Shown here: positions 47,141-58,953 of the stretch, in pieces
Layout of the letters: each line of letters opens with the position of its first letter
Numbering within the stretch: position 1 is the stretch's first letter
NCBI GenBank assembly: GCA_964035015.1
Contig: OZ036007.1
Span: forward strand, 2,476,791-2,540,790
Length of the DNA stretch: 64,000 bases
Direction of reading: 5' to 3'
Source of the DNA: Corallium rubrum
Lineage: Eukaryota > Cnidaria > Anthozoa > Scleralcyonacea > Coralliidae
Notes under the pieces: generated by a model
Told to the model about the DNA's origin: nothing
Databases searched by the model: none
The model's input: only the letters and a program-made list of their open reading frames with translations
Program-made: the position numbers and the translations under genes

Positions 47141-48488
47141 GGGCCTGTTCATATGAGCCTAGCCTGTGTTCCAGTCCACTGCGCTACGCTGTCTACGCTG
47201 ACAGCGTGGACTGGAACACAGGCTAATATGAGCCGAGATCCGCACGTTAATCTGTTATTTCATATTAAAAAAACTTTGTGTTCAATGGGAAGCGAGCCAG
47301 CCCGGCTAGGTGAGATCCCACTTGAGCTAGGCGGGATCCCGGTGAAGTGGGATGAAAATTTTCCATATGAACACAAACTTGCCGGGCTGGCCCAGTGAAC
47401 CGGGATGATTTGTGTCACGAGAGTCTTCGCTGGGCCGCAAAACAAGATTTCAGTCAACTTTAAGAAGCTATTACATCTAAACTAAACTAATTCTTTACAG
47501 AAAATTTATTTTATGCAAGTTTTAAAGTCACAGTAAGGTCCTAACGAAAGGAGCCAGCCCAGCCCCTAAAGTTCATCCCGGCTAGCTGGGCTGGTAAATT
47601 CATCCTGGCTAGCTGGGCTGGTAAATTCATCCCGGCTAGCTGGGCTGGTAAAATCATCCCGGCTATAGCTGGGCTGGTAAATTCATCCTGGCTAGCTGGG
47701 CTGGTAAAATCATCCCGGCTATAGCTGGGCTGGTAAATTCATCCTGGCTAGCTGGGCTGGTAAATTCATCCCGGCTAGCTGGGCTGGTAAATTCATCCTG
47801 GCTAGCTGGGCGGTAAATTCATCCCGGCTATAGCTGGGCTGGTAAATTCATCCTGGCTAGCTGGGCGGTAAATTCATCCCGGCTATAGCTGGGCTGGTAA
47901 ATTCATCCTGGCTAGCTGGGCTGGTAAATTCATCCTGGCTAGCTGGGCTGGTAAAATCATCCCGGCTAGCTGGGCTGGTAAATTCATCCGGGCTAGCTGG
48001 GCTGGTAAAATCATCCCGGCTAGCTGGGCTGGTAAAATCATCCTGGCGAGCTGGGCTGGTAAAATCATCCTGGCTAGCTGGGCGGTAAATTCATCCTGGC
48101 TATAGCTGGGCGGTAAATTCATCCTGGCTAGCTGGGCTGGTAAATTCATCCCGGCTAGCTGGGCTGGTAAATTCATCCTGGCTAGCTGGGCTGGTAAATT
48201 CATCCTGGCTAGCTGGGCTGGTAAATTCATCCCGGCTAGCTGGGCTGGTAAATTCATCCTGGCTAGCTGGGCTGGTAAATTCATCCCGGCTAGCTGGGCT
48301 GGTAAATTCATCCTGGCTAGCTGGGCTGGTAAATTCATCCTGGCTAGCTGGGCTGGTAAATTCATCCCGGCTATAGCTGGGCTGGTAAAATCATCCCGGC
48401 TGTCTGGGCTGGTAAATTCATCCCGGCTAGCTAGGCTGGTAAATTCATCCCGGCTAGCCGGGCTGGCCCGGCTCATATAAACAGGCCC
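47141..48488. mobile_element. PIF/Harbinger-like element holding a 27-bp minisatellite
   Basis: The tips GGGCCTGTTCATATGAGCC and GGCTCATATAAACAGGCCC are inverted repeats between TTA at 47138-47140 and 48489-48491. Most of the right part is the minisatellite at 47571-48462. No transposase. Confidence 0.82.
47571..48462. repeat. 27-bp minisatellite
   Basis: About 33 units of ggctagctgggctggtaaat plus tcatccc or tcatcct. The minus strand stays open over 197 codons simply because the unit is a multiple of three. Confidence 0.95.
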
Positions 48489-48623
48489 TTAGTTTACTTT
48501 AATATAATAGAAAATTGACTGGTTTTTATTATTTTAAACCAGAGTAGCACTATTATTCACCATGTCCTAACAATGTTATGTTTACACTTGGAGATATTTC
48601 AGCTGATGACTAAGAGGTATTTA

Positions 48624-48991
48624 GGCCATGTCCACTCTATAAAGCCGTTTTCAAACGAAAAGGGAGACTTTTTGATACGGTTAGGCCTTAATGATTCGTC
48701 CACATGCACTAATCCGGCGTCTTCGGTGACCGAAAACGGAGCGTTTCGAAAACGTTCTCCAGAGTGCATGGAGACGTTCAACGGACGCCGTTTCTACACC
48801 AGTGTGGACGGCAAAAACGAAGCTTTTGGGAAACGATGATTCAGTCACCTAGAACTACTCATTCATAGCCCTGTAGATCTTTTTAGCGTTTTACTAAACG
48901 GTGAAAACGATTCAAAAACGATAGTGTGGACGGAAAACTTTTGATACGAGGTCTCTGTTTTCGTTTGAAAATGATCAGTGTGGACATGACC
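48624..48991. mobile_element. PIF/Harbinger-like MITE, GGCCATGTCCAC ends
   Basis: The ends GGCCATGTCCACT and GTGTGGACATGACC, with mirrored ttttcaaacgaaaa inside, lie between TTA at 48621-48623 and 48992-48994. Confidence 0.8.
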
Positions 48992-49369
48992 TTATATGAC
49001 TGGGTTTGTTTTCCGGTCCGTACGCAAAACGACGCACGCTGATTGGTTGCTTGGATGTCGGAATTCTACGATATCGACCGACCGGTCAATACGCTTTTTT
49101 CTCGGACCGGTAACTTTTGGCGCGAAAATTTCTGAGTTGATTTGAATACAAATAAAAGAAAACTAGGTATCTTTATTCAAACATTCTGAACAATAAAATG
49201 TGCTGGAACATTCCTGTTTATCTAAAAACACGACAAATAAAAGCCGAACTGGTGTAAACAAGGCTAAGAAGCGACGCGAAAAAGCTAACAAGTAGCCTAA
49301 GTCAGTAAACAACATACTCCGATGACGCCAAACAACGTTGCATACTGCGTTCACTATTAAAGAATTAAT

Positions 49370-49520
49370 ATTAACCGAGTGCGAGGTCTGTACGGGAAAG
49401 TATTTGCCTGAGGTTTTCGTACAGACGGAGCGACGAAGGAGCGAGGTATGTGCGATAAAATCGAGCTAGGGCAAATACTTTCCCGTAGCAAACGAGCGGT
49501 TAATAAAGAATTTATTATAT
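49370..49520. repeat. Fold-back repeat
   Basis: ttaaccgagtgcgaggtctg and its partner near 49485-49505 (gggaaagtatttgc against gcaaatactttccc) are complementary around a cagacggagcgacgaaggag centre. Confidence 0.75.
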
Positions 49521-49574
49521 GGCTATTGGTTCATTTTATTTTTAAGTTTCAACAGGATCTGTTTTCTGGATGTA

Positions 49575-50055
49575 TGATTATATGAGATTAAGATTAAGGA
49601 TAAAATTAAGATTACGATTAAGAATACGATTAAGATTAAAATTAAGATTAAGAATAAGATCACGATTAAGATTACGATTAAGGAATAAGCCTTTTGGTTT
49701 CTCATCAATCCTTCTTGCCGCTAATAAGTAGTTAATATAATTTAATGATATTTTTTGATATTTTTGTAAAATTAATTATTTGTGGCAATAAACTCAATAC
49801 TACAATTAAGACTAAGATCACGCACGATTAACAGTTACGATTACAATTAAGATTAAGATTACGATTAAGAATAAGAGCGATTAAGATTACGATTACAATT
49901 AAGATTAAGATTAAGATTAAGATTAAGATTAAGATTAAGATTAAGATTAAGATTAAGATTAAGATTACGATTAAGATTACGATTAAGATTAAGATTACGA
50001 TTACGATTACGATTACAATTAAGATTACGATTACGAATAAGAATAAGATCACGAT
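49575..50055. repeat. (GATTAA)n hexanucleotide repeat, two blocks
   Basis: Blocks at 49575-49690 and 49815-50055 with gattaa, gattac and gaataa variants. The reverse strand reads Ile/Leu/Val runs; not a gene. Confidence 0.93.
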
Positions 50056-50365
50056 TACTGTCGTGGCAATGGAAGCGTTCCTAAAATAATTGTGCAGTTG
50101 TATTCCTCACGTTGAACAATTCATTTGATGAAAATATTACTAAACTTCCTGTTTTGAATTCTGTTTTGAATTCTGTTTTGAATTTGATTGGTGTTTGGCA
50201 AATAATCCTTTTCATATTGATTATTCAAAAACCAGGAACCAATCAAATTCAAAAAAAGGAAGTTTAGCAATAATAAACAGGAAATTCATCAAATGAATTG
50301 ATCAATTTGAACAAACGAATTGCACAATTATTTTAGGAACGCTTCTATTGCCACGACAGTAAGAT
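50056..50365. mobile_element. MITE with GTCGTGGCAAT ends
   Basis: Long inverted arms: gtcgtggcaatggaagcgtt against aacgcttctattgccacgac, then ctaaaataattgtgca against its complement. It is related to the split copy at 24930-25690. Confidence 0.82.
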
Positions 50366-50430
50366 TACGATTACGATTAAGGATTTTACCGCAGAAACAC
50401 GCGTGTTACTTAAATTTTCCAAAATCGCCT

Positions 50431-50674
50431 CTAGATCTCGTTATACTGAGCTGAGAACATCACGAAGAAAAAAAGAAACAACACCAACACGAGCTGTGGT
50501 AAATGAGAATTACCTGACGATGTTACCGGTCTAACAGTTGGTGGAGCTGACTGTGTTTCAGTTGTGGCGGCATCAGGATACGAATTGCAGACTGAATCCG
50601 ATCTCTGTTTTAGCTGGTTTACTAATTGGGACATTGAAGGGTCAGCTGATAATTTTGCCAAAGCAACATCAATG
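50431..50674 (-). CDS. Copy B exon 3
   Basis: Cys-completing first base, short Thr/Pro linker, hydrophobic tail, stop at 50431-50433. Confidence 0.82.
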
Positions 50675-53674
50675 CTGTAATATATAGAGTAAATTAAGAA
50701 TTAAAGATGACAGTAGCATTTATTAATACTTGTGGTTAGCTGCCTTTTTATACTGTATCTATACCATGAAGAGATGCATTGCATGTGGCTTACAAACTCT
50801 CAATTGGTTAACCAAAGCGCGGTTAACCAAAATTAAATAATTTACTAGTGGTTATAAAAGCGATAGGTATACAACATGTATACTTAGATACAATACAATC
50901 GACTGATTTATAGCTCGAGTTTACCATAGATAACCGAGTAATAACTAATTAACAATTAGACAACGAGACCGAGTTTTCTATGAGATGATAGAAAACGAGA
51001 AGCCGAGTTGACTATCTGCTCGTAGAAAACGAGGGCGAGTTGTCTAATTGTTTTAGTATCAATTATAAACAATTTTTCTTTAACGTAAATAAGTCTATCA
51101 AACATTGTTCCAATGTAGGGTAATTCGATGGCACATGATAAACGATCGCTCACAAAAAACGAGATTGTAATTACTTTGCTTTAAATTTGGTGTTGCTATA
51201 CTCCATAGGCATAAACGAATTCATTTTCTTATTCGAAAATGTCAAACTGAACAATTTTCCATTGCTTTCGGGCCAATATTTTCATGATTTCATCACTCGT
51301 ATATAAATTTTAGTGGACGCCATGTTTGGCCTAGTTTCCAGGTTTTGCTTGCAGAGTGTAGTGGCTTCTGATTGGTCAGGATAGGAATATTCCAGTTATA
51401 AGAAGGTTTATCATTGGATAACACTACAGTGGTCTATCACAAATATCACACTTACCAGCTTTTTACCCAGTTCTTACAATCAGCCTGATCATGTTTTATC
51501 AGTAAAGATTTTTCATCGGCGGAGCAATACAAGGGAGCGCATAACATTTCTTCCATTTTTGACACGCATTCAGGCGAATATATGCGAGTATGATCGTCTG
51601 GATACCTGGCCTTCTCCATATTCCTAAATGTTTCAACATAGGCTTCCGATTGCTCCTCGTAAGCAGTGAAGTGATCAAGATCCATCTGAAAGAAAGTTCA
51701 ATGTTGAGAAGTGATCATGTAAATACAATAAAATAAATTTTATTTTAAAACGATTGGAATTAAAGCACACAGCGTGTGCATGGGTTCGTGTGTTTAAAGT
51801 GCATATGAAGCGAAAATTATTGTCTTAAATGAAAAAAACAAACTACAACGTAACGTCTTTTGCAGATCTTCGTTTCCGTGCTTCGTTGTTGAGATATTTC
51901 AGTTTCTTTGATATGCAAATTAAACACTTTGACATCACACGTGTATATGAGTTATCGGAGAAAGTTCTATATCTTTGCTATTATCAAACGAAATCACTTC
52001 GAAGCCGATCCTGTGCGTCTATTTCGCATACAGCATTAGACATACACATTTTTAATTGATTTCGTTTGATAGTAGCAAAGATATCGAACGTTCTCAGATA
52101 ACTCATTATTATACACGTGACGTCAAAGTGTTTAATTTGCATATCGAAAAAATTGAAATATCTTAACGAGGCACGGAAACGATCTGCAAAAGATGTTACT
52201 TTGTCGTTTTGAGAGTTCTTTCATTTAAGACAATAATAATTTTCGCTTCATAGGCACTTTAAGTCCAGAAACTCAATTGCACCAAGTTAAACAATCTCCA
52301 TAGCTATGGGAATATTTTAATACTCCTCCCCGCATATATAGACACCATACAACCCAATGCAACCAAATAATAATCATATTACAGGAAGGAAAAAAAAGAG
52401 AGAAAATACTGTACATATCAATACAACTTAAAACAATCTTCTTGCCTGGTGCAGTTTGCAGAGATTCCGCCTCAAAATTTATAAACCTTAGGATGCCTGC
52501 TTTTTTTATTCTCTTACCAAAGGTGGTAACATTCGTTACGGAATCATTAAGGTCTGCAGACATCGCATTCCAGCTGAGCCCCTACATGCAATTGACTTCT
52601 TCTGCATATAATACGTTTTGAAGTGCGGAACATTTACTTTATGGTCATCACGGAGACTACATTTGTTGTTATATAACACTAACTTTACTTTATGATCATT
52701 ACGGAGACTATATTTGTTATTATATAACACTAACTTTACTTTATGTTCATTACGGAGACTATATTTGTTATTATATAACACTAACTTTACTTTATGTTCA
52801 TTACGGAGACCATATTTGTTATTAGTTAATATGGTCATACTTAGTGGTGTAATGTTGTTATATATAATATATAATGTAATAACCAGACATAGTGCGAAAG
52901 GGCGGTGTCCTGTGAAGCGTCAAAAACGAAACCACAAACAGAATGTAAAGCTGCCTGAGATTTGCTTCGAAATCATTCTTTTGAAGTTGTTGCATAGATC
53001 ATGCACTCGTTCTTTATAGCTAATCATGTCTTGTCGATCACATTGATTTTAATTTCAAAACGAATAAATTTACTACACGCTTAGTTGCAAATATTTTGAC
53101 ATAGTTATAGCGAGGTTATTTTATTTCTCCTTTTAATAGTAAGAACACTAGAATTTACCTTGTATTTTGGTTGAGGACAAACTCCTTTGATACGTCTAGG
53201 TGGAGAAACACAATCCCCTTTCGGATACTTGCCTGTCATGAAATTCTCGCAAAATTTTTCCTCTTTAAAAGCTTTGACAACTGCTTCGGGACAGGAGCCA
53301 TAGAGTTTCTCACACATCTTCTTCGCATCGCCATAGTCTCTGCCTCCGTCTTCAAAACATCGTGGAGTCACTTGTGTACACATAGTGGCCTTCAAGTCGT
53401 TTCTACACTGTTCATTAAGCCCGATAGTAAGGTAAAGCTCCAAGGCAGTACTTAGAGCGTTGTTTCGGGTTTCGTAGGTTTTCGCTACATCTGCGTTCAA
53501 CTTCCGACTCACTGGACAAGGTTCGGCGCTTACGACTGAAACGCAACCTTCCCTGCTTGAAAACACATAAAATTTACCATAACCGGCATCTCGCTTCATC
53601 AGACCATGAGCTGAAACCCAGAAAACAAAACACGTGCAAAGAATAAATAACGAACAGAAAAGTCGGGCTTTCAT
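50431..53674 (-). CDS. Copy B: secreted ten-cysteine, frizzled-CRD-like protein
   Basis: Exons 53674-53159 (516 nt), 51685-51456 (230 nt) and 50674-50431 (244 nt) give 990 nt (329 aa). It has the same architecture as copy A: signal peptide to about 24, and the same ten cysteine positions in exon 1 with LKATMCTQVTPRC and CEKLYGSC. The four-cysteine module with LCAPLYCSADEKSLLIKHDQ lies in exon 2. The C-terminus is short, with SSGNSHLPQL followed by a very hydrophobic stretch (VLVLFLFFFVMF), a plausible GPI signal. It lacks the VAVGEPTAT repeats of copy A, so the stalk is shorter. Intron 1 (1473 bp) carries the MITE 51798-52258 and a 51-bp tandem repeat. Role unknown; frizzled-CRD kinship is inferred from cysteine spacing. 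Confidence 0.8.
50675..51455. other. Copy B intron 2
   Basis: It contains a fold-back around aacaattagacaacgag and ctcgttttctacgagcagatag type words (50940-51050) and the empty form of copy A's hAT site near 50717. No exon. Confidence 0.5.
51456..51685 (-). CDS. Copy B exon 2
   Basis: 76 codons plus two bases, acceptor tttcag, donor gtaagt. One codon longer than in copies A and C. Confidence 0.85.
51798..52258. mobile_element. TTAA-target MITE, AGTGC ends
   Basis: The ends AGTGCATATGAAGCG and CGCTTCATAGGCACT lie between TTAA at 51794-51797 and 52259-52262. The two halves are mirrored almost to the centre. It shares the AGTGC tip and TTAA target with 29982-31412. Confidence 0.85.
52626..52825. 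repeat. 51-bp tandem repeat
   Basis: Four units with ttacggagactatatttgtt and ataacactaactttacttta, in copy B intron 1. Confidence 0.92.
53159..53674 (-). CDS. Copy B exon 1
   Basis: Signal peptide plus ten-cysteine domain, 172 codons, nearly identical to copy A exon 1 over the first 60 residues. Confidence 0.85.
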
Positions 53675-53693
53675 TTTGGGTCACAATGCGGTA

Positions 53694-53703
53694 GTATATA
53701 AAC
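53694..53703 (-). promoter_or_regulatory. Possible TATA box of copy B
   Basis: On the minus strand a tttatatac sequence lies about 20 to 30 bp before the start codon, close for a TATA box because it would leave a very short leader. Weak evidence. Confidence 0.25.
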
Positions 53704-54174
53704 GAAAGTGCTTTTCAGAATACAACTGTTGGAGCCTATCTGCATGCATACATATTTATTGAGTATTAATGGGGCGAAAACCGCATTCAACCCCAGGCTA
53801 CGCTTATTAAAACCATAAATTTGCTTAGACAACTAACAGTTCACGCTGAGTTTCATTTTGAAACATTTACAACCAGAATTTAATAATGAAATCTAAGTTT
53901 TGCTTTGATTTGTTCAACTTTCATTAAATTATTTTAAATTAGTTTTGTCATCCTATCCATAAATTCTACAATTATCCCAAGGATTTGATATCATTTGTTT
54001 TTATATTGGCTGTACTGTATATCTGCAGGAGTGCTTATTTAAATCAGGGAGTAGGTGATGTTTCAAAAAAGCATGTAAAAGCGGGCGAGAGGTTGTTGCG
54101 TTCATGTATTTCTAGTATAAAGTAATATAAGCCGCACCGGCAGTTTCTTTGATCGCTCCCAGCCAAAGAGCTAG
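53704..54174. other. Upstream of copy B, no gene seen
   Basis: No exon or defined repeat between the copy B start and the SINE. Confidence 0.35.
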
Positions 54175-54400
54175 GGGTGTTGGTGGCACAGTGGTTAGCG
54201 CACGTGTCTTTCACCTCTGCGACCCGGGTTCAATTCCTGCTCTCAGCAGTTATCTGATTAAAATTTCACCTTGGCCGCGTGTGAGAAGACTGCTTCCAGT
54301 TTGACTCTACCAAACATCGCAGGTTTCCTCCGGGTACTCTGGTTTCCTCCTGTAGAAACACTGGACCAATCAGGGATGGCCCTTACTGGACCTCTAGGGA
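54175..54400 (+). mobile_element. tRNA-derived SINE, copy 2
   Basis: Box A TGGCACAGTGG and box B GGTTCAATTCC are both kept. The copy is about 90 percent identical by eye to 21072-21300 and in the same orientation. Confidence 0.85.
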
Positions 54401-54423
54401 GGACAGTTAGCTATTTAACAATT

Positions 54424-54890
54424 GAGCCGTGTTTACACGGCCAAAATTAAAGCACGCTTAAGTTAAGCGTGCTTAAAATGCGCCACCTTGGTTACTAAAA
54501 CACGTACACCATTATTCAACATGGCGGACGAGCTATATTTTTGGTTTTGGAAGCTTCGTATGGGTAGCGTGCGTCAAAGAACAACGGAAGACATCGGTAA
54601 ACGAGAAAGAATAATAGCTAAAAGAAAGAAAGAAACAAAGGAACAAAGAATAGCGAGATAGAAGCTTCTACAGCAGGGCAAAAAAATGCATTTTATTGTA
54701 TTAATAACACCGTATTAGCAAGCGTTTTTCAATCCCGTTGCGTTTACACGGTCAAGTTAAGCGCGATTAACTGATCGTGCTCAGTTTAATCCACCTCCTT
54801 GAGGTGGTGCAAACTAATCGCGATTAATTTACGCCGATCTGTTTACACGGACATTTTAAGCCCGCCTAAAGTCAGATGTGGCTCAGTCTT
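54424..54890. mobile_element. MITE with GCCGTGTTTACACGGCC end, copy 2
   Basis: The left end and most of the interior match 23124-23657, including aacatggcggacgagctata and ctccttgaggtggtgcaaac. The right end is cut off after cagatgtggctcag. Confidence 0.75.
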
Positions 54891-55510
54891 TGTTAGTAAA
54901 TAATTTCAATAAAAGAGTAAACAACATCCTACTTTGGAATTGAACTTGTACATACATTCAAATCTATGCTAAAAAGACTTTTATTCTGGTGTTTTGGATC
55001 CTGTATCACGGCGTTTTTGCACGCAATTCATGTTCAATATATATGTTCTTCACTCATGACGAAATTTTCGAAAACATCGCTACGGCTAAAACCTAGCTAA
55101 AACATACAAAAAATACGAAGAATTATAGAAAATATACTTCCTTACCTTTATAAAGTTTTGTTTTTACGATATTTGATATGTACAACATCTCAGTGATAAA
55201 TGTTTTCAGTATTATGCTATTTTGTTTGTCTCAAAAACTACAGACCCCATTTTGAAAAAAAAAATCAACAGTTCAATGAATCGACAAATTCTAAAATCTC
55301 ATACTTCAAAATGACAACTCGAAGGGGGAGACTGAAACGAGTACCAGTCTCTTTTCCAAAATTACTTTTGAAGAACAATTTCTTGTGATGCAATAGTCAC
55401 CGCGCTGGGCGGTGACTACTGCATCAGATTCACCGCTGAGCGGACCAATCAGAAAGCTGGAAAACCTCTTCCACTATGAAATTATACTAATAACTGATAG
55501 AGCTATCCAG
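54891..55510. other. Intergenic, no gene seen
   Basis: A short inverted pair with caccgc and gcggtga lies near 55398-55445. Nothing else is supported. Confidence 0.35.
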
Positions 55511-55512
55511 TA

Positions 55513-55702
55513 TAGACCTTATTAAAAAATGGCCGCCGAATTAAAATTCTTTTATATACATATAAATTATCCCTTATGAACTCGTTTTCATTTGTGAAAT
55601 TCAAAAGAATTTTTACTTTAAAACGAGGTCATAAGGGCTAATTTATATGCACATAAAAGAATTCTAATTCGGCGGCCATTTTTGAATAAGATCTATAAAT
55701 AA
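55513..55702. repeat. Fold-back repeat with GGCCGCCGAATT arms
   Basis: ttattaaaaaatggccgccg and cggcggccatttttgaataa are complements, and inner aattcttttat and cataagggctaattta words are mirrored too. Confidence 0.85.
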
Positions 55703-56203
55703 GATTAGTTTAGTTCAGTTTAGTATAGAATTACTGAGATATATTAGATCTTGGCCTCATTCTCTGATTGGCTTAGATCTCATTTCCGGTGTTTTTGACA
55801 TTTGATTAAGACTAATAAGGAACGAGTACACTGGAGGCGCAAGAAAAAGAAATTGCTCTTCCCTATAATTTTCAATTTCGGGGAAATACCAGGGGGGGAC
55901 TCTCGTACATAAGAGATACGGACATGTGGTATATGGTATATACAAAATGTCCGTGTTTGTTTGGAATAGGTATATATTTTGGTCTGAGATAGGGTATGGA
56001 TGCCGATGTGAGACCGGTGCTGGGATAGGGTATTGATTTTTATTAGTTTAGGTCTGGGGTAGGGTATAAAAAACCATCTTTTTAGGTCTGGGATAGCTGA
56101 GGGTCAGGATTTTAAAGTCACGGCGGCACACCCTACCCAAAAATTTCCAGAGTACCCCCCCCCCCCCCGGGGGGAATATCCACTATCTGGTGGTAAATTT
56201 TCT
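55703..56203. other. Intergenic, repeat-like, no gene seen
   Basis: It has repeated ggtctgggatagggtat words (55980-56095) and a C-rich to G-rich tract at 56153-56174, as seen at ends of some inverted-repeat elements. Confidence 0.4.
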
Positions 56204-56304
56204 TGGTATAATGAAACCTTTCGTTTCATTATACCATGAGCTAAAATCCAGAAAACGAAACAGGTGCAAAGAATGAGCAGCGAACAGAAAAATCGAGCTT
56301 CCAT
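56204..56304 (-). pseudogene. Copy D: remnant of exon 1
   Basis: MEARFFCSLLILCTCFVFWI, then LAHGIMKR, matches the signal peptide of copies A and B, with the conserved leader at 56302-56318. Similarity stops after about 28 codons, where a 12-bp hairpin (ggtataatgaaa and its complement, 56204-56235) begins. The ten-cysteine domain is missing, so this is a dead or partial copy. Confidence 0.8.
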
Positions 56305-56442
56305 TTTGGCTCACAATGTTGATTTGTGGTTATAACGAAAGCGGTGACTTCTTTCTCGTACTCTTCTATGTTAGCTGAAAATAACTACGGAGCCTCAGTG
56401 AGCATATATTAGTAGGGGCAACTATCTCATACAACTCGTCAA

Positions 56443-56925
56443 TCATTTTATTTTATTTTTATTAGCTTTGCCAGATAAAAAATGTTAATGTACAAATAAG
56501 CAACGTACAAACGTTACTTATTACAAACTAAATGCTAGTAACGATGCAAGGGATCCGCAACGGCGATTAGCCAATTACAGTGGGTCCGAGATACAAGATT
56601 AATGCGATAATTAGCTAGATAACTATACTAAGTATAACTAACTAGAAAAATTCACAGATACTAACAACAGCAAGAAATTGGACGGCTAAAATTACGGGCC
56701 AGAATTACATTTTAGACATATAGTTTTAAACGTACGAGGATTTTCACAGTTGTAACTAGTTTCCAATGACGTAAAACAATAATTTAGCATAACTGATTTA
56801 AATGAGTTGAGACTAACCTTCAGTTCATTTGCAAGAGCGTTCCAAATTCGAGAAGTTCTGATAAAAAAGATCTCTGGTAGGTGGTAGAATGAACGAATAA
56901 TCAGTTTAGAATGAATGCATTTCAT
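56443..56925 (-). mobile_element. 3' end of a second non-LTR retrotransposon
   Basis: The minus frame 56925-56692 reads FFIRTSRIWNALANELKVSL and FKSVMLNYC, the C-terminal end of a LINE ORF2 (F-x-x-R-T-x-x-x-W-N-x-L). A 3' UTR of about 230 bp ends in an AAAAT-type tail near 56443-56460. The rest is missing. Confidence 0.75.
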
Positions 56926-56954
56926 TGGTCAACATGCAACAACAACAACAATTA

Positions 56955-57080
56955 AGAAATGGTTTGGCGTGCTCCATCGAGTTATGGATGCACACAGGAA
57001 GTTCAGAGAGCACGAAAAAAGCGTAAGAGTTGGTCGAGGCGTAGCCGTAAAACACGCCAAATCATGAACCATTTCTTTTA
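56955..57080. repeat. Fold-back relative of 21436
   Basis: aagaaatggtttggcgtgct and a mirrored aaatcatgaaccatttct flank gctccatcgagttatggatgcac, as at 21436-21602, with a different centre. Confidence 0.7.
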
Positions 57081-57854
57081 TAACAGAGAATCAGAAACAA
57101 AACAACGAAAAACATTTATTTCGCTGATTAAAAACGAGTTTCTCATTACGTTTGAAATTACCGTGGCACGGTAGCCAATCAGAAACGCCGTTGTATTACA
57201 TCTATATGTTATAACTTTTAGTACTAAATGTTTCAAATACAAGAAGAAGATTTAAATAAAAGCATTTGAACAATTGCATAGTACAGATCACTTATACTAA
57301 TAACCTTATGGGCTAATCGAGACAGGTAGCATTAAATGAGAAGCTAATTCTAAAAGCCTCACGCTGCGTTTAGATTTAAAACATTTGTGGTGGTCAAACA
57401 CCAACTCCTAACAGGCAAAAGCCAAGCTTAGTACAAAGTCATCATCAGACCAAGTGATGATGATGACTTTGGTCTATAGTGATGATGTCGAAATATAACC
57501 GTTTCATCTTTGTCTTGTCTTAATCCATATCTTGGGTTTTCAAGATTTCCGTCTTCGGATTGTGTTCTATTTTATAACAGGCAAAGTTGTACAATTCTGG
57601 AGCTACTAAATTATTTTCACATACTACCAGCGATGGGGAACTCTGCATTGCGCTGGAGATTTTCTGTTGACGCAAAACGGGAGGAGAGAAAACCTCTGGT
57701 GCATGATCTTTGCATAGAATCTCATTTCCGTGCATGCAATTTTCACAGCTATCAAACATGTCAAGAGAACAACTGGGATATTCGTGTATGTCACGGAAGA
57801 GAGAGAAATTTTAAAGCTGCTTCAAAATAACTTCTTTCTCGGCTTCCTGTCACT
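57081..57854. other. Intergenic, one unassigned open frame
   Basis: The minus frame 57759-57520 (79 codons, with CENCMHGNEILCKDHAPE, loosely like a B-box zinc ligand pattern) has no recognised family or splice context. A short tandem/inverted gatgatgac repeat lies near 57435-57487. Confidence 0.3.
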
Positions 57855-58410
57855 GGATAATATACACCGTTAATGTCTGCATGCTCCCAAGAGAAACAGT
57901 TAGTTTTGTTTTCCCGAGAGTCTTCGAGGGAAACATGGAGACTCGAGGGAAAACAAAACTAACTGCATCCCGAGGGATCAGACATTAAGTGTTTTGTTAT
58001 ATAGCTTGAGTTTCGCTGAATAATTTCGACGTTTATCAAGGGAAAGTACACAAAAGACAAACGCTAAGACTTACCAAAACATTTCGCCTGGCTCCGTAAT
58101 TTCACTTCAACCAACAAATACGAGTCTCAGAACAAAAGAACAGCAATACATTTCTCCAGTTAATCTTCACACATGCTTTGAAGACCAATAAATATTCTTT
58201 TTTTCGTACCAAACAAGCTTTTGTTTATAGGATGCCGTGAAGAGTTCAAAGTTCTAGCGGGCAACAATTGAAAACTTATTGACCGAGCAGGCAATAAGTT
58301 CTCAATTGTTGCCCACTTGGTAGACATTGAAATTTAGCTAAGGTCATGTGACCACAAACCAACCAATGACAGCATCGTTGTATCCAGTGAAACTCCAGCT
58401 ATATAACATT
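57855..58410. mobile_element. Second copy of the 26258-26810 repeat
   Basis: The fold-back (57855-57995) and the TGTTATATAGCT MITE (57994-58410) occur in the same order and orientation as in intron 13 of the nrf-6-like gene, with small differences such as an extra caaccaacaaatacg block near 58108. Confidence 0.85.
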
Positions 58411-58709
58411 TTTTATATGCCAATTTCAAAGCCCTGATTTTCTTTCTATCCAATTGCCATTCAAAATCCAACACAAAACGCCTTCATATATTTATCTATA
58501 TTCAATGTTTTTTGTTATAGTGCTATTATAATAACAAAGTCAGCTTTTCTATTTCTAAATTAAGTGCTTTCGATTGGTGAATCACGGATATTAATATATA
58601 TCTAAATTTGTTTTGTAATTCTTATCAATGGCAGAAATACATTTCTTCTTAAAATTAAAAAAATAGAAACTACCGTATAGAAGCATTAAAATCCGGCTTC
58701 CAGTTCTTG
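58411..58709. other. Downstream of copy C
   Basis: AT-rich; probably the 3' UTR side of copy C. No feature is supported. Confidence 0.35.
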
Positions 58710-58953
58710 TCAAACTGAGAACATCCTGAAAAAACAAACGAACAACACGAGCTGTGATAAATGAGAGTTAGCTGACGACGTTGGTTGTTCTTCAGTAGTT
58801 GTTGTTGGTTGTGCAACGGAGACAGGCGGAGCAAACTGTGTTTCGGCTGTCGTGCCTTTAGGATACGTATTGCAGGCTGCTTCAACTTTTTCTTTTATGT
58901 TCAATAATTCGGATCGTGAAGAGTTGCTTGACAAGTTCAAAAACCGCTCAAAG
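58710..58953 (-). CDS. Copy C exon 3
   Basis: The acceptor tattacag completes the Cys codon. The Thr/Glu/Pro linker and hydrophobic tail (LVLFVCFFRMFSV) are shorter than in copy A. Confidence 0.78.

Noticed and set aside
47883..48476. 197-codon frame of PAQLARMNL repeats
   Set aside because: Produced by the 27-bp minisatellite inside a MITE; no start context or splice partners.
49523..50052. Hydrophobic Ile/Leu/Val frames
   Set aside because: They are translations of a GATTAA hexanucleotide repeat.
57520..57830. Open frames on both strands, one with a B-box-like cysteine pattern
   Set aside because: No family could be recognised and no splice partners were found.
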